The position numbers and the translations under genes are program-made. A stretch of DNA of 64,000 bases from Bisbaumannia salifodinae (lineage in GTDB: Bacteria; Pseudomonadota; Gammaproteobacteria; Pseudomonadales; Halomonadaceae): assembly GCF_039522585.1 (NCBI RefSeq), contig NZ_BAAADR010000021.1. One strand, written 5' to 3'. Shown piece after piece: positions 1 to 9,153 of this stretch. The notes beneath the pieces are model-generated. The model was given only the letters and a program-made list of their open reading frames with translations. It ran no database searches and was not told where the DNA came from. Each line of letters starts with the position of its first letter. The first letter of the stretch is position 1.

Positions 1-1340
1 GCTGCACCGCCGTTACGCGGCTGGCGCGAGGTCCCCAGGTGATGGAAGAGAATATTCACCAGCACCGCGGTGAGGGTGCCCATGGCCAGGCCATTGCCCA
101 GCACGATCTGCAGGTGCTGCGGGAAGGCGCTGTAGAAGCCCGGCACCACGATGGGCAGGATGCCCATGGCCAGGGCCGCGGCCAGGGTGAACATATTGCC
201 GTTCTGATCGAAGTCCACCTTGCGCAGGATATTGATGCCCATCACGCCGATGATGGCGAAGACGATTACCGCGGTCCCCGCCACCACGGCGGTGGGGACG
301 GCATGGGCCAGCCGCCCCAGGGGCGCGATCAGGGCCAGCAGCACCAGCATGGCGCCGGCGGCGATGGTCACGTAGCGGGAGCGCACCCCGGTGGCGCGGA
401 TGATGCCGATGTTCTCGCCGCTGGTGATGATCAGCGAGGTGCCGAAGCAGCCGCCGAACAGCGAGCCCAGGGCATCGGCGCGGATATTGCGCGGCACGAT
501 GGCCTTGTGGTCGCCCTTGCGGCCGACGATCTCGGCGGTGGCCAGGGTCTGGCCGGTGGCCTCGGTCATCGACACCACGCAGAAGATCAGCAGCGGCAGG
601 GAGGCGAAGAGATCGAACTTCGGCATGCCGAAGGGGAAGGGTTGGGGGAAGGCCACGACCGGACCGGTGAGCACGTTGTCGAAGCTCATGGCGCCGCTGA
701 GGACGGCCACCGTCGCCCCGGCCAGCAGGCCGAGCATCACGGCGATACGCTGCCAGATGCCGCTGAGGCAGCGGGCGAAGAGCACGGTGCAGGCGATGGT
801 GACCAGGGCCAGGGCGATGCCGCCCATGCTGGCGAACTCCGGCGAACCGGGGCGCCCGGTGATCAGGCCGCCGAAGATGCGGATCAGGTTGATCGCCACC
901 AGCAGCAGCATGGTGCCGATGACGATGGGCGGAAAGTACTTCAGCAGCCGGGTGAAGAAGGGCAGGGCCAGGAAATAGAAGAGGCCGGTGAGGATCACCG
1001 CGCCGGTGGCGGTCTGCAGGTCGGTGGCCTGGGCGATGGCCAGGAAGATCACCAGGGGGGCGCCGCCGGGGACCTGCACGAAGGGCAGGCGGGCGCCGAA
1101 GCCGAAGGCGCCGACGGACTGCAGGATGCCGGCCAGGCCACAGGCCAGGAAGATGGCGCTCATCAGGCCCACGGTGACGTCGTCCGGCAGGTCCAGGGTA
1201 TGGCCGATCAGGAAGGCTGCGGTGATGGGGGCGGCCGCCATCACCAGCACATGCTGCAGCCCATAGAGCAGCAGGGTGCCCAGGGGCAACCGCTCGTCCA
1301 CGGGCTCGACCGCCTCGGTTGGCTTGGGGGTGGTGTTCAT
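1..1340 (-). CDS. NCS2-family xanthine/uracil permease (3' end cut by window edge)
   Basis: Inner-membrane nucleobase:cation symporter of the NCS2 family. The frame is open from the ATG at 1340 to the first base of the window, about 446 codons without a stop, so only the last few residues can be missing. A QHVLVM motif lies at residues 29-34, where NCS2 proteins carry their first-helix signature. An ENIGIIRATGVRSR-like segment near residue 308 matches the family's N-x-G-x(4)-T-x(2)-SR signature. The rest is a succession of hydrophobic helices. The exact substrate (uracil, xanthine or other purine) cannot be read from sequence. It is divergent from a LysR gene with a dyad between them, so it is the likely target of that regulator. 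Confidence 0.85.
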   Translation of the reverse strand, partial: MNTTPKPTEAVEPVDERLPLGTLLLYGLQHVLVMAAAPITAAFLIGHTLDLPDDVTVGLMSAIFLACGLAGILQSVGAFGFGARLPFVQVPGGAPLVIFLAIAQATDLQTATGAVILTGLFYFLALPFFTRLLKYFPPIVIGTMLLLVAINLIRIFGGLITGRPGSPEFASMGGIALALVTIACTVLFARCLSGIWQRIAVMLGLLAGATVAVLSGAMSFDNVLTGPVVAFPQPFPFGMPKFDLFASLPLLIFCVVSMTEATGQTLATAEIVGRKGDHKAIVPRNIRADALGSLFGGCFGTSLIITSGENIGIIRATGVRSRYVTIAAGAMLVLLALIAPLGRLAHAVPTAVVAGTAVIVFAIIGVMGINILRKVDFDQNGNMFTLAAALAMGILPIVVPGFYSAFPQHLQIVLGNGLAMGTLTAVLVNILFHHLGTSRQPRNGGA

Positions 1341-1445
1341 CGGGAGTCCTCTTGTTGTTGTGAGCGCCGGCCGCGGGAAAGCGGCCGGTACCTCAACCCT
1401 AGCGAGCCCTTGTGTTCTGTTCCATAATATTGTTTCGCACTAATC

Positions 1446-1462
1446 GTTGCCTAAATGGCAAC
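1446..1462. promoter_or_regulatory. LysR-type dyad in permease/LysR intergenic region
   Basis: GTTGCC-TAAAT-GGCAAC is a perfect 6-5-6 inverted repeat containing a T-N11-A core, the usual LysR operator form. It lies 17 bases before the chosen LysR start and about 105 bases before the permease start. An alternative ATG at 1455 falls inside it, which argues that the LysR protein starts at 1479. Confidence 0.5.
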
Positions 1463-1478
1463 AGTTCGCGGGGGAGTC

Positions 1479-2384
1479 ATGCATCTGCTGTTGCCGGGAC
1501 TACGCTACTTCGAGGAGGTCGCTCGCCAGGGCTCGTTGCGCCGGGCCGCGGAGCGGCTGCATGTGGCCGCCTCGGCGGTCAATCGCCAGATTCTCAAGCT
1601 GGAGGACGAGCTGGGGGTGCCGCTCTTCGAGCGCCTGCCGCGGGGGCTGCGGCTCTCCCCGGCCGGGGAACTGATGCTCGAGCAGGTGCGCCAGTGGCAG
1701 CGCGACGAGCGAGGCCTGCAGGAGGCCCTGGGGGAGATCCGCGGCAGCGGTTGTGCCGAGGTGCGTATCGCCAGCGTCGAGTCGCTGACCGACCAGCTAT
1801 TGCCGGAGGTGCTGGCGGAGTTTCGTCGCGACTTTCCGCGGGTGCGCTTCGTGGTGATGACCGGCATGACCGACGCCATCCTCGAGCGGGTGGCCACCGG
1901 CGAGGCCGATATCGGCCTATGCATCAATCCGCCGACGCTGCCCAAGATCCACGTGATCGAGCAGGTGGCGCTGGAGTTCGGCGCCGTCGTGGCGCCGCAC
2001 CATCCCCTGTCGGCGCAGGCCACGGTGAGTCTCGAGGAGTGCCTGGCGTATCCGGCGATCCTCCCCGACAGCGAGATGTTCCATGGCTCGACCCTGCAGC
2101 AGGTGCTGGCGCGGGCCGACCTCGAGGCGGCCCCCTATGTGGCCTGCAATCGTATCCTGGGCATCAAGTCGATGGCCCGGGCGGGCCTGGGGGTGGCCTT
2201 CCTCAATCGCCTCGATATCGCCCGGGAGCGGATCCATGGCGAGCTGCTGTTCCGGCCGCTGCGGGAGCGCAGTATCGCCAAGGCCCGGCTCAGTCTCTGC
2301 CGCCACAGTGACCGCGACCTGCCGCTGGCCACCGGGGTGCTGGTGGAACGGCTGCGCGAGGCGATGCTGGGCATCGAGCCCTGA
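1479..2384 (+). CDS. LysR-family transcriptional regulator
   Basis: DNA-binding regulator of 301 residues, the normal LysR length. The N-terminal winged helix-turn-helix covers roughly residues 5-65 (LRYFEEVARQGSLRRAAERL, then SAVNRQILKLEDELG), followed by a periplasmic-binding-protein-like effector domain. I chose ATG 1479 because GGGGAG precedes it at 1470-1475; the in-frame ATG at 1455 lacks a ribosome site and sits in a dyad. It is divergent from the nucleobase permease, so control of purine or pyrimidine uptake is likely, but the effector is unknown. Confidence 0.85.
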   Translation: MHLLLPGLRYFEEVARQGSLRRAAERLHVAASAVNRQILKLEDELGVPLFERLPRGLRLSPAGELMLEQVRQWQRDERGLQEALGEIRGSGCAEVRIASVESLTDQLLPEVLAEFRRDFPRVRFVVMTGMTDAILERVATGEADIGLCINPPTLPKIHVIEQVALEFGAVVAPHHPLSAQATVSLEECLAYPAILPDSEMFHGSTLQQVLARADLEAAPYVACNRILGIKSMARAGLGVAFLNRLDIARERIHGELLFRPLRERSIAKARLSLCRHSDRDLPLATGVLVERLREAMLGIEP

Positions 2385-2430
2385 GGGCGCGGCTCAGGCG
2401 TGGGGTCCCGAGGGCCTGGCCCAAATGCAA

Positions 2431-2456
2431 AGACCCGCGGCCTGGGCCGCGGGTCT
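2431..2456. terminator. Bidirectional hairpin terminator
   Basis: AGACCCGCGGCC pairs perfectly with GGCCGCGGGTCT across a two-base gap. It lies between the convergent LysR and fbpA genes; on the minus strand it is followed by the T-rich run TTTGCATTTGG, so it mainly serves fbpA. Confidence 0.7.
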
Positions 2457-2483
2457 CGGGATGCACCGGTTAAGGCGTGACGC

Positions 2484-3512
2484 TTAGCGCCAGCCGACGC
2501 GATCGAAGATGCGGATCGCTTCCGGGTTGTTCTCGCCGAGGACGCTGATATTCAGGTCATCCTTCTTGAAGTCGCCCCAGGCTTCCAGGTCGTCGCTCTT
2601 CGCCACGCCATCGACGACCGGGAACTCGTAGTTGCCGGCGGCGAACAGCTCCTGAGCGGTGTCGGAGGCCAGGAATTCCAGCAGGCGAATGGCGTTGTCG
2701 CGGTTCGGTGCGCCTTCCACCACGCCGGCGCCGCCGACATTGACGTGGGCGCCGCGGTCGTCCTGGTTGGGGAAGTAGATGCCGACGCGGCTCGCCGCCT
2801 CGCGATCCGCCTCGTCATCGGAGTTGAGCAGACGCACATAGTAGTAGTGGTTGGCCACGGCGATATCGCACTCGCCGCTGGCCACGCCACGGATCTGGTC
2901 GGTGTCGCCGCCCTCGGGATCGCGGGCCATGTTGTTGACCACGCCCTGGGCCCAGGCCTCGGCTTCCTCTTCGCCATGATGGGCGATCATCGAGGCCAGC
3001 AGGGACTGGTTGTAGATATTGTTGGAGGAGCGAATGCAGACCTGGCCTTCGAAGCGCGGATCGGCGAGGTTCTCGTAGCTGCCGATCTCGCTGGGGTCGA
3101 CGTTCTCAAGATCATAGAAGATCGCCCGCACCCGCTGGCTGAAGCCGAACCACAGGCCCTCCGGATGGCGCATGGATTCCGGCAGGCGCTCGTCGAGCAC
3201 CTCGGAGTCGATGCCCTGGAAGATGCCTTCCTGCTCGGCGCGCCACAGGCGGCCGGCGTCCACGGTGATCATCACATCGGCGGGACTGGCCGCGCCCTCG
3301 CGCTGGATACGCTGGATCAGCTGGTCGGAGTCGCCCTCCAGCACATTGACCTCGATGCCGGTCTCGGCGGTGAAGGCATCGTAGAGGGCCTGGTCGGAGT
3401 CATAGTGCCGCGCGGAGTAGATGTTCACCTCGTCGGCGGCGACCTGGGAAGCGAAGGCCGAGCCGGCCATGACCATGGCGACGGTGGCGGCGAGACGGTG
3501 GCGGTTGAGCAT
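2484..3512 (-). CDS. fbpA: Ferric-iron ABC transporter, periplasmic binding protein
   Basis: Periplasmic Fe(III)-binding protein of the FbpA/FutA family, 342 residues. Residues 1-26 are a signal peptide with likely cleavage after VAA-26. The mature protein opens with NIYSARHY (30-37), the family's first ligand strand, and carries NHYYYVR near residue 222, the tyrosine cluster that binds ferric iron. It captures iron and passes it to FbpB/FbpC encoded next door. A candidate Fur box lies in the region shared with fbpC. The gene reads opposite to fbpC, which is unusual because fbpABC is normally one operon. Confidence 0.9.
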   Translation of the reverse strand: MLNRHRLAATVAMVMAGSAFASQVAADEVNIYSARHYDSDQALYDAFTAETGIEVNVLEGDSDQLIQRIQREGAASPADVMITVDAGRLWRAEQEGIFQGIDSEVLDERLPESMRHPEGLWFGFSQRVRAIFYDLENVDPSEIGSYENLADPRFEGQVCIRSSNNIYNQSLLASMIAHHGEEEAEAWAQGVVNNMARDPEGGDTDQIRGVASGECDIAVANHYYYVRLLNSDDEADREAASRVGIYFPNQDDRGAHVNVGGAGVVEGAPNRDNAIRLLEFLASDTAQELFAAGNYEFPVVDGVAKSDDLEAWGDFKKDDLNISVLGENNPEAIRIFDRVGWR

Positions 3513-3552
3513 CGAGCACCCCTGTGAGTAATGTATTGATTTTTGCTAGAAT

Positions 3553-3571
3553 GATAATACTTCGTATTAGT
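3553..3571. promoter_or_regulatory. Candidate Fur box between fbpA and fbpC
   Basis: GATAATACTTCGTATTAGT lies in the 5' region shared by fbpA and fbpC. It matches about 11 of 19 positions of the classical GATAATGATAATCATTATC box and contains a clean AATAC-TTC-GTATT dyad. Iron repression of both divergent genes from one site is the simplest reading. Confidence 0.45.
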
Positions 3572-3723
3572 TTCAGTAACATTGAACAGCTTCGTATCCC
3601 CTTCGTCAATACTCCATCGCGACGCCGGGATGAGAATGCGAGTAAAAGGTAACCGCACTTGGCTCTTTCTCGCGTAAGATGGGCGGACACGTCTTCGTCG
3701 TTGAACCCGACCCGTTCGAGCCT

Positions 3724-4842
3724 ATGACCAGCACCGAGACCCTCGCCGATATCGCCCAGGTCGCGCCGCACCCCGCCGGCGCTCTCTCCATGCAAAGTGT
3801 CCGCCATGCCTACGATGGCCATGCCGTGGTCCATGATGTCAGCCTGGACATGGCGCCGGGGGAGGTGGTCTGCCTGCTTGGCCCCTCCGGCTGTGGCAAG
3901 ACCACCCTGCTGCGCATCGCCGCGGGCCTGGAGCCGTTGCAGCAGGGCGAGCTCTTCCTGGGCGACGAGCGCATCGCCGGACCGGGGCTGCGGCACCTGC
4001 CGCCGGAGAAGCGCAACGTCGGCCTGGCCTTCCAGGACTCGGCGCTCTTCCCGCACCTGACGGTGCTCGACAATGTCACCTTCGGTCTCGAGGGCCAGCC
4101 CGCCAAGTTGCGCCAGCAGCGCGCCCTGGCACTGCTCGACCAGTTGGGCATGGCCGGCTACGCCAAGAGCTACCCGCATATGCTCTCCGGGGGCCAGCAG
4201 CAGCGCGTGGCCCTGGCCCGGGCCCTGGCCCCGGCGCCGCAGCTGATGCTGCTGGACGAGCCCTTCTCCAGCCTGGACGCGCGGCTGCGCGATCGCATCC
4301 GCGACGACACCCTGCATGTGCTCAAGAAGGTCGGCGCGGCCACCCTGCTGGTGACCCACGACCCGGAGGAGGCGATGTTCATGGCAGACCGCATCGCCCT
4401 GATGCGCGACGGACGCATCGTGCAGATGGGCACGCCCCAGGAGCTCTACTGCGAGCCCGAGGATCCCTTCGTGGTGACCTTTTTCGGCGAGGTCAACGAG
4501 TGGCGGGGGGAGGTGCGCAACGGCGTGGTGCAGACCCCGGTGGGGCCGGTGCGCGCCGCGGGGCTGGCCGAGGGCGCCGCCGCCCGGGTGCTGATCCGCC
4601 CCGAGGCGCTGAGCGTCACGTCCCTGGAGGCCCCCGCCGAGCACGGCGCCAGCCATGTGATCATGGCGCGGCTGCTGGGGCGCTCCAGCCTGCTGCATAT
4701 CTGCGCCCACTGGCCGGATGGCGAGCATCACCTGCATGCCCGGGTACCGGGGGTCTTCCTGCCCGAGGAGGGCCAGCCGGTCACGCTGACCCTGGATCCG
4801 TCACAGGTCTTCGTCTTCGCGGACGCCGCTGCCGGGGCGTGA
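3724..4842 (+). CDS. fbpC: Ferric-iron ABC transporter, ATP-binding protein
   Basis: Cytoplasmic ATPase of the iron importer, 372 residues from ATG 3724; a further in-frame ATG at 3679 would add 15 residues and neither has a strong ribosome site. Walker A GPSGCGKTT is at 53-61, the signature LSGGQQQR near 153, Walker B LMLLDEP near 175 and the H-loop THDPEEA near 211. The C-terminal 120 residues form the regulatory OB-type domain usual for FbpC and PotA. It should energise FbpB. The last 42 bases overlap, tail to tail, the end of fbpB on the other strand. Confidence 0.88.
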   Translation: MTSTETLADIAQVAPHPAGALSMQSVRHAYDGHAVVHDVSLDMAPGEVVCLLGPSGCGKTTLLRIAAGLEPLQQGELFLGDERIAGPGLRHLPPEKRNVGLAFQDSALFPHLTVLDNVTFGLEGQPAKLRQQRALALLDQLGMAGYAKSYPHMLSGGQQQRVALARALAPAPQLMLLDEPFSSLDARLRDRIRDDTLHVLKKVGAATLLVTHDPEEAMFMADRIALMRDGRIVQMGTPQELYCEPEDPFVVTFFGEVNEWRGEVRNGVVQTPVGPVRAAGLAEGAAARVLIRPEALSVTSLEAPAEHGASHVIMARLLGRSSLLHICAHWPDGEHHLHARVPGVFLPEEGQPVTLTLDPSQVFVFADAAAGA

Positions 4843-6504
4843 GCGGCGCATCGCCAGGCTCAGCAGGATCACCGGGATGATGCCCACCACCACGATGGCC
4901 AGGGAAGAGGTCGAGGCCTCGGCGAGGCGCTCGTCCGAGGCCAGGTTGTGGGCCCGTACCGCCAGGGTATCGAAGTTGAAGGGGCGCAGGATGATGGTGG
5001 CGGGCAGCTCCTTCATCACGTCGACGAAGACCAGGATGCCCGCCGCCAGCAGGCTGCCGCGCATCAGCGGAGTGTGCACCCGGCGCAGGGTGCCGCCGGC
5101 GGTCTGACCCAGGGTGCGGGAAGCGGCATCCATGGAGGGGGTGACCTTGCCCAGGCTCGCCTCGATGGTGTTGAAGGAGACCGCCAGGAAACGCACCACA
5201 TAGGCGTAGACCAGGATAAAGGCGGAGCCGCTGAAGATCAGGCCGACGAGCATGCCGTAGTGCGTCTGCAGGTACTCGTTGAGACGGCTGTCCAGCCAGG
5301 CGAAGGGAATCAGGATGCCCACCGCCACCACCGACCCGGGGATGGCGTAGCCCATGGCGGCGATACGCGTGGCGGTGCGGGTCATGGAGGTGCGGCTCAG
5401 GCGTGCCCCGTAGCTGAGCACCACCGCCAGGCCCACCGCCATCAGCGCCGCCAGGGCGGCGAGGATCAGGCTGTTGCGGGCGAAGTCGATAAAGCGTCGG
5501 CCGAACAGGGAGTCGCCCTCGGCGATGGCCATATCGAGCAGCAGCAGGCTGGGAATCAGGAAGCCGACCAGCACCGGCAGGGCACAGGCCAGGAAGGCGC
5601 CGAGGCCGCGCAGGCCGCCCAGGCGATACTCCGGCAACTGCTGGTAGCGGCTCGAGGTATGGAAGTACTGGCGCTTGCCCCGGGACCAGCGCTCCAGCAG
5701 CACCAGGGTCATCACGAACAGCAGCAGGCAGGCGGCCAACTGGGCCGCGGCCACCGGTTCGCCCATGCCGAACCAGGTGCGGTAGATGCCAGTGGTGAAG
5801 GTGTCGACGCCGAAGAATTGCACCGCGCCGAACTCGTTGAGGGTCTCCATCAACGCCAGCGACACCCCGCCGACGATGGCCGGGCGCGCCAGAGGCACGG
5901 CGATGCTCGAGAAGAGCCGCCAGGGCCCGCGCCCCAGGGTGCGCCCCACGTCCAGCACGCAGACCGACTGCTCCAGGAAGGCGGCCCGGGCCAGCATATA
6001 GACATAGGGATAGAGCACCAGGGTGATCAGGGTGGCGGCGCCCCCCAGGGAGCGGATATTGGGGAAGTAGTAGTCGCCGCGGCCCCAGTCGAAGAGCTCG
6101 CGTAGCCCGCTCTGCAGGGGCCCCGCATACTGCAGGAAGTCGGTGTAGGCATAGGCGATCACATAGGTGGGCACCGCCAGGGGCAGCAGCAGCGCCCATT
6201 CGAAGATGCGCCGCCCCGGGAAGCGGCACATCACCACCAGCCAGGCGGTGGCGGTGCCGATCAGCGCCGTGCCCAGGCCCACGCACAGCGCCAGGATCAG
6301 GGTGTTGGTCAGGTAGCGGGGCAACACGGTATCGGCCAGGTGCTGCCAGACGCCCTCGGTGGGCATAAGGACATGGGCCAGTACCGTGATCACCGGCAGG
6401 GCCACCACGGCGGCGATCACCAGGGTCAGCAGGGTCCAGGGGCTGATATGGGGCAGGAAGCGGCGGGCGGGGGATGCCGCGGTCTGGCTGGGGGGGTGAG
6501 TCAC
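4801..6504 (-). CDS. fbpB: Ferric-iron ABC transporter, permease
   Basis: Inner-membrane permease of 567 residues with two fused halves, each with several transmembrane segments and an EAA-type cytoplasmic loop, as usual for FbpB/AfuB. The start is GTG 6504, preceded by AGGAGG six bases upstream; the longer upstream frame is non-coding in character. It forms the iron channel with FbpA and FbpC. It is transcribed away from tmcA, so it needs its own promoter in 6505-6688, where I see no convincing Fur box. Its 3' end overlaps fbpC by 42 bases in antisense orientation. Confidence 0.88.
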   Translation of the reverse strand: MTHPPSQTAASPARRFLPHISPWTLLTLVIAAVVALPVITVLAHVLMPTEGVWQHLADTVLPRYLTNTLILALCVGLGTALIGTATAWLVVMCRFPGRRIFEWALLLPLAVPTYVIAYAYTDFLQYAGPLQSGLRELFDWGRGDYYFPNIRSLGGAATLITLVLYPYVYMLARAAFLEQSVCVLDVGRTLGRGPWRLFSSIAVPLARPAIVGGVSLALMETLNEFGAVQFFGVDTFTTGIYRTWFGMGEPVAAAQLAACLLLFVMTLVLLERWSRGKRQYFHTSSRYQQLPEYRLGGLRGLGAFLACALPVLVGFLIPSLLLLDMAIAEGDSLFGRRFIDFARNSLILAALAALMAVGLAVVLSYGARLSRTSMTRTATRIAAMGYAIPGSVVAVGILIPFAWLDSRLNEYLQTHYGMLVGLIFSGSAFILVYAYVVRFLAVSFNTIEASLGKVTPSMDAASRTLGQTAGGTLRRVHTPLMRGSLLAAGILVFVDVMKELPATIILRPFNFDTLAVRAHNLASDERLAEASTSSLAIVVVGIIPVILLSLAMRRSRPGSGVREDEDL

Positions 6505-6688
6505 GCGGGGCCTCCTGCCGGAGCACGATATAAAGAGTGAAATGGGAGCGGATGACAACGGCGAATCATAGCAGTTAGGGTCCGCGTTAGCAGCCATGAT
6601 GGCGGCTCGGCCGCCTGGCGGGGAGGGCGCGCCGGCTGGTATTGAACCGGGCCCCTCCCTACACTGAGGCCCCCCAGGAGGTAGCCCC

Positions 6689-8932
6689 TTGTCCATTGCC
6701 GAAGAACTCGCTCCCCTGCTGGCCTGGCGCGGCGCCCTGGCCGAGCGCCGCTGGCGTGGCCTGGTATGGCTGGCCGGCGATGCCGAGGCGTGCCGGGCGC
6801 GGGCGTGTGGGCTTTGGAACGCCGCCGCCTGGGCTCGGCCGCTATGGATCGCCAATCATCTGCCCGCCGGGTTCGCGGAGCATGGCCTGCCGCCCGGCAA
6901 GGCGCGCACCCGCCTGGGCGGCGAGCATGACCTGGTGGTGATCGATGCCCAGGGCGAGGGCGAAGGCTTCGACCCGGAGGCCTTCGGCGCCCTGGCCGGC
7001 ACCCTGCGGGCCGGGGGCCTGCTGGTGCTGCTGACCCCCGAGGACTGGGGCGCGCGCCCCGACGACGACTATCGGCGCCTGGCCGAGCATCCCTATCGGG
7101 TCGAGCAGCTTAGTGCCCGCTATCTGGCGCGGCTGGCACGGCTGTTGGCGGACGCCCCGGAGGTCCTGGGCTGGCGCCCCGGCACCCCGCCGGCGCCCCC
7201 CCTGCTGGGCGAGGCAGCGCCCGCGATGTCCAGCCCCGATGCCGACTGCCTGACCCCCGATCAGGCCGAGGCGGTGGCGCGGCTGGTCAAGCTGCGTCGC
7301 CGGCGTCCCCTGGTGCTCACCGCCGACCGCGGACGCGGCAAGAGCGCCGCCCTGGGCATCGCCTGTGCCCGCTGGCTGGCTGCCGGCGAGCCGCGGATCG
7401 TCCTCACCGCCCCCCGCCCCGCTGCCCTGGAGGCCCTCTTCGAGCGCCTCGCGGCGCTGTGCCCCGAGGGGCGTCGCCAGGGCAACGATTTCCGCCTCGA
7501 GGCCAGCGGCCAGGCGGTGTGTTTCCTGGCCCCGGATGCCCTGATGGCGGCCCTGGACGCCGGCGAGATCGATGCCAACGGCGGCCTGCTGCTGGTGGAC
7601 GAGGCGGCGGCCATTCCCGCGCCCCTGCTGGGGCGCTGGCTGCGTCACTTCCCGCGCCTGATCTTCGCCACCACGGTGCACGGCTACGAGGGCTCGGGGC
7701 GCGGCTTCGCGCTGCGCTTTCGCGAGCACCTCGATCGCCTGGCCCCCCAGTGGCGGGGGCTGAGCCTAAGCACCCCGGTGCGCTGGGCCCCGGGGGACCC
7801 CCTGGAGGCGCTGACCGATCGCTTGCTATTGCTGGATGCCGAGCCCCCGGACCCGCCGGCGATGCTACCGCCTGTCTCGACCCTGAGCCGTCGGCGCCTA
7901 CTGCTGCTGGACGCCGAGCCCGCCGATCCTCCGGCGGCGCTGCCGCCCGTATCGACCCTGAGCCGTCGGCGCCTGCGGCGCGCCGAGCTGGCCGTCGACG
8001 AGCCGCATCTGCGGGCCCTGTTCGGCCTGCTGGTGCAGGCCCACTACCGTACCCAGCCCAGCGACCTGCGCCAGTTGCTCGACGGCCCCGGGCTGCATAT
8101 CACCAGCCTGGAGGCGGGCGGCACGCCCCTGGCGGTAACGCTCTGTGTGGAGGAGGGGGGCTTTTCCGCCGAGCTGGCGGAGCGGGTGGCCCGGGGAGAG
8201 CGCCGTCCCCGGGGGCATCTGCTGGCCCAGTCCCTGGCCGCCCATGCAGGCTCCCGGGCGGCACTGCGGGCCCGGCTGCGCCGGGTGATGCGTATCGCCG
8301 TGCATGGGGAGTGCCGCCGCCAGGGGCTCGGCGAGGCGCTGCTGGCCACCGAGCTGGCGCAGGCCCGCCACGACGGCATCGACCTGCTGGGGGCGAGTTT
8401 CGGTGCCGAGCCGGGGCTGCTGGCCTTCTGGCGTGCCGCGGGCTTCCGCACGGTGCGCCTGGGGCTGACCCGGGAGGCCTCCAGCGGCGAGCATGCGGCC
8501 ATGGTGGTTTGTCCCACCAGCCCCGCCGGCGAGGCCCTGGCGGCGGAGCTGGCCGGGGCCTTCCAGGCCCTGCTGCCCAGCCTGCTGGCCTTCGAGCTCA
8601 AGGCGCTGGAACCCGAGCTGGCCCTGGCGCTGCTGGCGGAGGGCGAGGCGCCGGCCCTGACCCCGGCGCAGCGGCGTGACCTGGAGGACGTGGCCTTCGC
8701 CAGGCGTGCCCCGGCCCTGGCGCGCCCGGCCCTGCAGGCCGCCCTGCGCCGGGCGCTGGCCCGCGGCGCGCCCCATGATGACCACGCCTGGCTGCTGGTG
8801 GCGGCGCTCTTCCAGGGCCGCGACACCGCCTGGCTGGCCCGGGTCCTCACGCTCAGCGGCCGGCGCGAGGTGGAGGTCCGGCTGCGCCAGGCCCTGGCGG
8901 CGCTGGTGCCCTTTCTGGATGACCCGGACTAA
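6689..8932 (+). CDS. tmcA: tRNA(Met) cytidine acetyltransferase
   Basis: Acetylates the wobble cytidine (ac4C34) of elongator tRNA-Met, using acetyl-CoA and ATP. The start is TTG 6689, supported by AGGAGGT at 6677-6683. The 747-residue protein shows the N-terminal TmcA domain, a helicase-like module with Walker A TADRGRGKS near 211 and an acidic DEAA motif near 303, and a GNAT domain with acetyl-CoA loop RRQGLGEALLA near 541. It is about 75 residues longer than the E. coli enzyme. Part of the excess is an in-frame 25-residue tandem duplication at residues 378-427, just before the GNAT part. Confidence 0.9.
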   Translation: MSIAEELAPLLAWRGALAERRWRGLVWLAGDAEACRARACGLWNAAAWARPLWIANHLPAGFAEHGLPPGKARTRLGGEHDLVVIDAQGEGEGFDPEAFGALAGTLRAGGLLVLLTPEDWGARPDDDYRRLAEHPYRVEQLSARYLARLARLLADAPEVLGWRPGTPPAPPLLGEAAPAMSSPDADCLTPDQAEAVARLVKLRRRRPLVLTADRGRGKSAALGIACARWLAAGEPRIVLTAPRPAALEALFERLAALCPEGRRQGNDFRLEASGQAVCFLAPDALMAALDAGEIDANGGLLLVDEAAAIPAPLLGRWLRHFPRLIFATTVHGYEGSGRGFALRFREHLDRLAPQWRGLSLSTPVRWAPGDPLEALTDRLLLLDAEPPDPPAMLPPVSTLSRRRLLLLDAEPADPPAALPPVSTLSRRRLRRAELAVDEPHLRALFGLLVQAHYRTQPSDLRQLLDGPGLHITSLEAGGTPLAVTLCVEEGGFSAELAERVARGERRPRGHLLAQSLAAHAGSRAALRARLRRVMRIAVHGECRRQGLGEALLATELAQARHDGIDLLGASFGAEPGLLAFWRAAGFRTVRLGLTREASSGEHAAMVVCPTSPAGEALAAELAGAFQALLPSLLAFELKALEPELALALLAEGEAPALTPAQRRDLEDVAFARRAPALARPALQAALRRALARGAPHDDHAWLLVAALFQGRDTAWLARVLTLSGRREVEVRLRQALAALVPFLDDPD
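7820..7969 (+). repeat. 75-nt in-frame tandem duplication inside tmcA
   Basis: Units 7820-7894 and 7895-7969 encode two nearly identical 25-residue segments (RLLLLDAEP...STLSRR). They differ at only two amino acids but at several synonymous bases, so the event is not brand new. The reading frame is kept. Confidence 0.9.
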
Positions 8933-9153
8933 GGCGGCTCCAGAGCCTCGGGAAGCGGGGCGCCGGACGTCGGGGCCAAGGCGAGCGAGTATTACCGGGA
9001 ACGCTGGCGCCAGGGTTTCGTTCCCGGGATCGCGAGGCTGGTCCCGACGGCCCGATGCCTGGTGAGGGCTTTACTGCCTTGGCGCGGCAAACGGCTTTTC
9101 CTGGTCGCGGCCGGCCGGTAAGGTAGCCCGGTTATCGACCGAACAGAGCCGCT

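Noticed and set aside
39..1427. Long plus-strand open frame opposite the nucleobase permease
   Set aside because: It is the exact codon-for-codon antisense of the permease; the His/Gly/Gln-rich product has no fold or ribosome site.
4948..6105. 385-codon plus-strand frame opposite fbpB
   Set aside because: Antisense of transmembrane codons; no start signal or family.
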